Assembly (NCBI GenBank): GCA_964503615.1
Contig: CAZDBA010000028.1
Location: 1-36,521 of the forward strand
Origin: CAZDBA01 sp964503615
GTDB lineage: Bacteria; Planctomycetota; Planctomycetia; Pirellulales; Pirellulaceae
DNA: 36,521 nucleotides
Reading direction: 5' to 3'
Position numbers and translations under genes: made by a program. The notes beneath the pieces are model-generated. The model had not been told where the DNA came from and did no database searches. It saw nothing but the letters and a program-made list of their open reading frames with translations. Every line of letters starts with the position of its first letter. Positions within the stretch are counted from its first letter, which is position 1. This document shows, one piece after another, positions 32,891 to 36,521 of the stretch.

Positions 32891-33541
32891 CTACTCAGCA
32901 GTTGCCTGAAGATTGTTGTCGTCCAGATCACTGGCAAGCATCGCTTTGACTCGATCAAGATCCTTTGCGTTTTCGAAGCTGATAAAGTCCATCGGCTCGT
33001 CCTCACCGGCGGGCAATAACATTCCACAGATTCGCCAACCTCGATTTTCCAGCTTTAGCATCCAACCGATTTCCGAACTCTGTTGGTCCTCGCTATGCTC
33101 GTCTTCGATCTCACAGACGACTTGAGCCAACTCTTCTTTCGAAGTCGCAAATTTGGCGTCACCAACTTGAAAACTTGCGTCCGCTTCTCCCGGAAACGTT
33201 AGCGGCAGTTTATATCGATGCGTCAACACTTGTGCTTTGCGAGTAATCAACTGGCTCGCTGATTCTACTTCGCCTGCCTGAAGCATCGTCATGAACGCTC
33301 TGCAAACCTGATCAGGCGCATCAGTTGGTGCGGGCATATCGGTGACATTATTGTCGTTTTGGTCGCCCGATGAGGGATCGTTGGCAGCAGACTTTGCTCC
33401 AAGATCGCTGGGCTCGTTTTCACTCGATTGAGACGTTGCCTGCTCATTGTCGGCGATTTTTGACCGCGCTACCTCGGTTTCTGACTGGCATCCCGCCACG
33501 ACTCCAAGTGCTACGCACAGCACGAAAAAATGGTCCCTCAT
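32891..33541 (-). CDS. Putative lipoprotein of unknown function
   Basis: The frame is open from 33685, but the ATG at 33541 is the better start: AGGA lies nine bases upstream, and it gives a 216-residue protein that begins HFFVLCVALGVVAGCQSET, a signal peptide ending in a lipobox (VAGC). An acidic, Ser/Asn-rich linker follows (about 20-75), then a compact domain of about 130 residues with VCRAFMTMLQAGEVESASQL and GWMLKLENRGWRICGM; this helix-then-beta layout resembles NTF2-like secreted domains, but I am not certain. It is convergent with the SulP gene. Confidence 0.7.
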   Translation of the reverse strand: MRDHFFVLCVALGVVAGCQSETEVARSKIADNEQATSQSSENEPSDLGAKSAANDPSSGDQNDNNVTDMPAPTDAPDQVCRAFMTMLQAGEVESASQLITRKAQVLTHRYKLPLTFPGEADASFQVGDAKFATSKEELAQVVCEIEDEHSEDQQSSEIGWMLKLENRGWRICGMLLPAGEDEPMDFISFENAKDLDRVKAMLASDLDDNNLQATAE

Positions 33542-33835
33542 CTCAAGAAATCCTTTCCCGAATCCTTTAATTTTCCATTCGACATCCTCGTCGAGGGCGT
33601 CGATTGTCACTCCTATCAGCAAATTCAACAAGGGGAGATGAGGATAGGACTTGCCACAACACGCTAGCAATTTCACTGCACCCAACTTGCCGATCAGCTG
33701 ACGTTCATCCCATAGCGGACGTTTGCTACCCTTTGCAAAATTCCGCCTGCCGGAATCGAACGATTTCTTCCGATCGTTGAACGTTTCGTCACCCTGTTAC
33801 TGAACAAGTTGTTGCAGTTGAACTTCCGTACCAAA

Positions 33836-34654
33836 ATGCTGACGCTCCGAATGCTGTTGGCGTTCGCTTCGATCTGGTCTCTGGCTTTATCCTGTGGTTG
33901 CAGAAGCACGCGAGTAGAATCTTCGCTGCTACCCGATCAGAAAGTTCTCGAGCGAGAACAACTTGTGATCCACAGCGATTTTCATGTTCCAGTACGCCAC
34001 CGCCTGATCGACGAACTGGTGGCGCGGCAAAGCGATATTGCCGACAAACTGAGCCTGCCTTCTTCAGATGAGCCGATCAATATTTATCTGTTTGAAGATT
34101 CGGAAAGGTTCCAGGCTTTCATGCAAAAACTGTATCCAAGCTTCTCCGATCGCCGCGCATTTTTCGTCAAGAATGATACTCAGCTTAGGGTCTTTGCACA
34201 CTGGGGAGCTCGAGTTGGTGAAGACCTTCGGCACGAAGTCACCCATGGCTACTTACATAGCGTTGTTCCGAATGTGGCGTTGTGGATGGACGAGGGGTTT
34301 GCTGAATTTTTCGAAGTTCCCCGCGGCAGTGGCGGCGTCAATTCGCAACATGTCTATCTGCTGTCCAATCGCTACCGACACAGTGAATGGCTGCCTAACC
34401 TACAGCGATTGGAGGCGATCCATTCACCGGCCGATTTGACCCAAGCCGATTACGCGGAGAGTTGGTTGTGGGTTCACTACCTTTTGGAAAAAGACGAAGC
34501 CACTCGAAAACTGGTTCAAGACCATCTAGCCCGGCTGCGGCTAAGTGGATCAGATGAACTGCTCTCGGAGCAAATCAAACGGTTGCTTCCGGATGCGGAG
34601 ATTCACTTGGTAGACCATTTACGGGAACTGGCCAAGCAAGAAGAGATGCCGTAA
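33836..34654 (+). CDS. DUF1570-like lipoprotein metalloprotease
   Basis: The ATG at 33836 gives 272 residues; the frame is open from a TTG at 33809, and the signal sequence (LRMLLAFASIWSLALSCGCRS) ends in a lipobox-like LALSC. The catalytic region is HEVTHGYLHSVVPNVALWMDEGFAEFF: an HExxH motif (133-137) and a downstream DEGFAEFFE that gives the third zinc ligand, the gluzincin arrangement typical of DUF1570. A zinc peptidase on the cell surface or in the periplasm is therefore likely, although the substrate is not known. It precedes the LRR-PQQ gene by 68 bases on the same strand. Confidence 0.8.
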   Translation: MLTLRMLLAFASIWSLALSCGCRSTRVESSLLPDQKVLEREQLVIHSDFHVPVRHRLIDELVARQSDIADKLSLPSSDEPINIYLFEDSERFQAFMQKLYPSFSDRRAFFVKNDTQLRVFAHWGARVGEDLRHEVTHGYLHSVVPNVALWMDEGFAEFFEVPRGSGGVNSQHVYLLSNRYRHSEWLPNLQRLEAIHSPADLTQADYAESWLWVHYLLEKDEATRKLVQDHLARLRLSGSDELLSEQIKRLLPDAEIHLVDHLRELAKQEEMP

Positions 34655-34722
34655 ACACCTCAAAAGAAGCCTTTTCCATTCATTTATTTGGAAGCGGCGA
34701 TGAAATTTGGTAGCTTTGGGGT

Positions 34723-36521
34723 ATGAAATTTCAAAGCATTATAAAACGCGGTCTGTGCATTTTTTACATCGCACTTTGTGTCCATCCCTTTGCTATATCC
34801 GCTCAGGTTCAGCAACAGCAGCCCGAAAAAGATCCAACTCAGGAAGCCGTTGATTTTCTACGGCTTATAGGCGCGATCATCACCACGGACGATCAAGGCC
34901 GTGCGGTTGCGTTGCAATTTCCTGAGGGCATTGGATTTGATCAGCAAGGCTGGCACCACATTGGTCATTTGGTCGACCTGCAAGATCTGGATCTTGGCGC
35001 GCTTTACATTGGTAACGATTTGTTACAACATGTTGGCAAATTAAAAAGCTTGAAGAACTTAAACCTGTTCGGCAATCCAATCGACTCGATTGGACTACAG
35101 CACATTGAGCAGTTAGATCAACTGGAAACACTCTATCTGTATCGAACGTTCGTTGACGATGCAGGTATCGATTCGATTGCCAAGCTGCCTAAGCTACGTC
35201 GACTGAACATGTTTGACACGTTCCTGACCGACAAAGGCCTGGAAAAATTGGGCGCGATGACTGAACTTGAGAATCTAAGCATTGGGAATTCCAAAGCGGG
35301 TCAGTTTCCCGAGTCCTTCTTTTCAGAAGCTGGGATTCAGGGATTGAAAGAAAACCTGCCCAATACAGCGATTACGCTGTGGGGTTTCGATGACCGGTTG
35401 GATTTCCCCGATACGATTCAAAGAGCGCAATCTGAAAAAGCAAAAGATCAGCAACGTTTATTGATCGAACAGATTGCTCTCGCGCCCGATCTGTCGCAAC
35501 GCAAAGGAGAAGACTGGCCTGCGTTTCTCGGCCCCGAGCGAAACGGGAAAAGCTCGGAAACCGATCTGCAGATGAATTGGAACACACATCCTCCAAAACT
35601 TCTTTGGCACCAGAAAATTGGAACCGGTTACGCAGCACCGACGATCGCCAAAGGTCGCCTGTTACTCTACCAGCGGGTCCCTAATCCCGAGGGCCCGAAC
35701 CGGTTCAAGGAAACGCTGAGTTGCCTGCACAGTGAAACCGGAGAAGAAATTTGGAACGCTGATTTTGACACTCGTTACGAGGATCTCAACGGTTACGGTG
35801 ATGGACCCCGAAGCACGCCGGTGGTCGATGAAGACCGAATCTTTTTGCTCAGCCCGGAGGGGATGTTTCGCTGTTTGCAATTGGTCGATGGAAAAACCAT
35901 TTGGGAATTGGATCTGATTCGTCATTTCGATTGCGCGTTGCCGCTCTACGGAATGGGAGCTTCGCCAATCGTTTACGGTGACCTTGTGTTAGTCGTTGTC
36001 GGGAGCAAAGAGGATAGCGAACAAGCATCAACAGTGGTTGCGTTTGACAAAACAAATGGAGTGTTTCGATATGGAGTTGGCAATTTTCCAGCCAGCTATT
36101 CAACTCCCGTCCTTCATCAGGCAGCCGGGCGCGATTGGTGTTTCGCTTTTAATCAAAACGGGTTGTTAAGTTTTAATCCTCGCGACGGCCAATCCGATTT
36201 CAACCTGCCTTGGCAATCGAATATCGCCGGGACGGCCAATGCGGCTAACCCGGTGGCCCATGATGAGCAGGTCTTTATCACCGAATCCTACAAACTGGGC
36301 GGAGCCAAATTGAAGTTTGCCAGCGGAGCTGCTGAAATCGTCTGGAAAGATTCTCTACAGGTTCGCGATAAAGCGATGGCTTGTCACTGGAACACCCCCA
36401 TCCTTCACGAAGGCTTTCTATACGGATGCAGCGGGCGACATCGCAGCAACGGTGAAATCAAATGCATCCGATGGGATAACGGACAAACTGCGTGGCGCAT
36501 AAAGCTGGATGGTCGTAGCTC
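34723..36521 (+). CDS. Secreted LRR plus PQQ-like beta-propeller protein, 3' end outside the window
   Basis: The open frame from ATG 34723 runs without a stop to the window edge, at least 599 residues. It starts with a signal peptide (KFQSIIKRGLCIFYIALCVH, then PFAISAQ). Residues about 50-225 are five or so leucine-rich repeats (LVDLQDLDLGALYIG, LKNLNLFGNPID, LETLYLYRTFVDDAG, LRRLNMFDTFLTDKG, LENLSIGN). From about 265, EDWPAFLGPERNGKSSE and KLLWHQKIGTGYAAPTIAKG open a PQQ-like beta-propeller of the kind found in many planctomycete secreted proteins, with repeated blade phrases (VVAFDKTNGVF). Whether it binds PQQ or only has the fold is not known. The start overlaps an 8-codon upstream frame (ATG at 34700) as ATGA. 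Confidence 0.85.
   Translation, partial: MKFQSIIKRGLCIFYIALCVHPFAISAQVQQQQPEKDPTQEAVDFLRLIGAIITTDDQGRAVALQFPEGIGFDQQGWHHIGHLVDLQDLDLGALYIGNDLLQHVGKLKSLKNLNLFGNPIDSIGLQHIEQLDQLETLYLYRTFVDDAGIDSIAKLPKLRRLNMFDTFLTDKGLEKLGAMTELENLSIGNSKAGQFPESFFSEAGIQGLKENLPNTAITLWGFDDRLDFPDTIQRAQSEKAKDQQRLLIEQIALAPDLSQRKGEDWPAFLGPERNGKSSETDLQMNWNTHPPKLLWHQKIGTGYAAPTIAKGRLLLYQRVPNPEGPNRFKETLSCLHSETGEEIWNADFDTRYEDLNGYGDGPRSTPVVDEDRIFLLSPEGMFRCLQLVDGKTIWELDLIRHFDCALPLYGMGASPIVYGDLVLVVVGSKEDSEQASTVVAFDKTNGVFRYGVGNFPASYSTPVLHQAAGRDWCFAFNQNGLLSFNPRDGQSDFNLPWQSNIAGTANAANPVAHDEQVFITESYKLGGAKLKFASGAAEIVWKDSLQVRDKAMACHWNTPILHEGFLYGCSGRHRSNGEIKCIRWDNGQTAWRIKLDGRS

Noticed and set aside
33740..33779. Two small 6-base-pair hairpins upstream of the DUF1570-like gene
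   Set aside because: Short stems with no T tract and no clear link to the gene start; expected by chance in a gap of this size.
1..36521. CRISPR arrays, tRNA or rRNA genes, insertion sequences or prophage genes
   Set aside because: I saw no repeat-spacer pattern, no tRNA-like cloverleaf with the TTCGAATC arm, no transposase or phage genes.

Overview
The window looks like a draft-assembly contig from a planctomycete, most likely a Pirellulaceae-type bacterium. I base this on the gene families: a leucine-rich-repeat plus PQQ-propeller secreted protein, TIGR02996 repeat-companion domains, large secreted proteins of a planctomycete style, short or absent Shine-Dalgarno sequences, and GTAG-type REP elements in gene-end gaps. 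Base composition looks close to 47-50% GC by eye. One 100-base run of N (21598-21697) marks a scaffold join.

Layout. 1-3.1 kb: a putative 31-residue membrane peptide, an HExxH protein, a PhyH-type oxygenase and a TIGR01777 epimerase. 3.3-10.7 kb: a secreted unknown, glycogen branching enzyme GlgB, a catalytically degenerate RNase HI-like protein, a LysM membrane protein and an unknown. 10.9-17.5 kb: a surface-polysaccharide island with three different glycosyltransferases, UDP-glucose 4-epimerase GalE and a WaaE-like GT2; one glycosyltransferase seems to carry a frameshift near its 3' end. 17.6-24.2 kb: purB, a 100-base structured intergenic element, a large secreted protein, the assembly gap, and a large secreted alpha/beta-hydrolase-like protein that lacks the serine and probably the histidine. 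24.3-26.6 kb: a four-helix membrane protein interrupted by one in-frame TGA with a SECIS-like hairpin behind it, PPK2 and apt. 26.7-30.4 kb: a three-gene locus of STM4015-like, TIGR02996-LRR and STM4014-like ATP-grasp proteins. 30.9-36.5 kb: a SulP anion transporter, a lipoprotein, a DUF1570-like metalloprotease and an LRR-PQQ protein that runs off the right edge.

The most interesting points are the candidate selenoprotein at 24355-24795, the STM4014/STM4015/TIGR02996 locus of unknown function, and five related GTAG-type REP sequences that all sit in convergent intergenic gaps. All names come from reading the protein sequences; no database search was possible.
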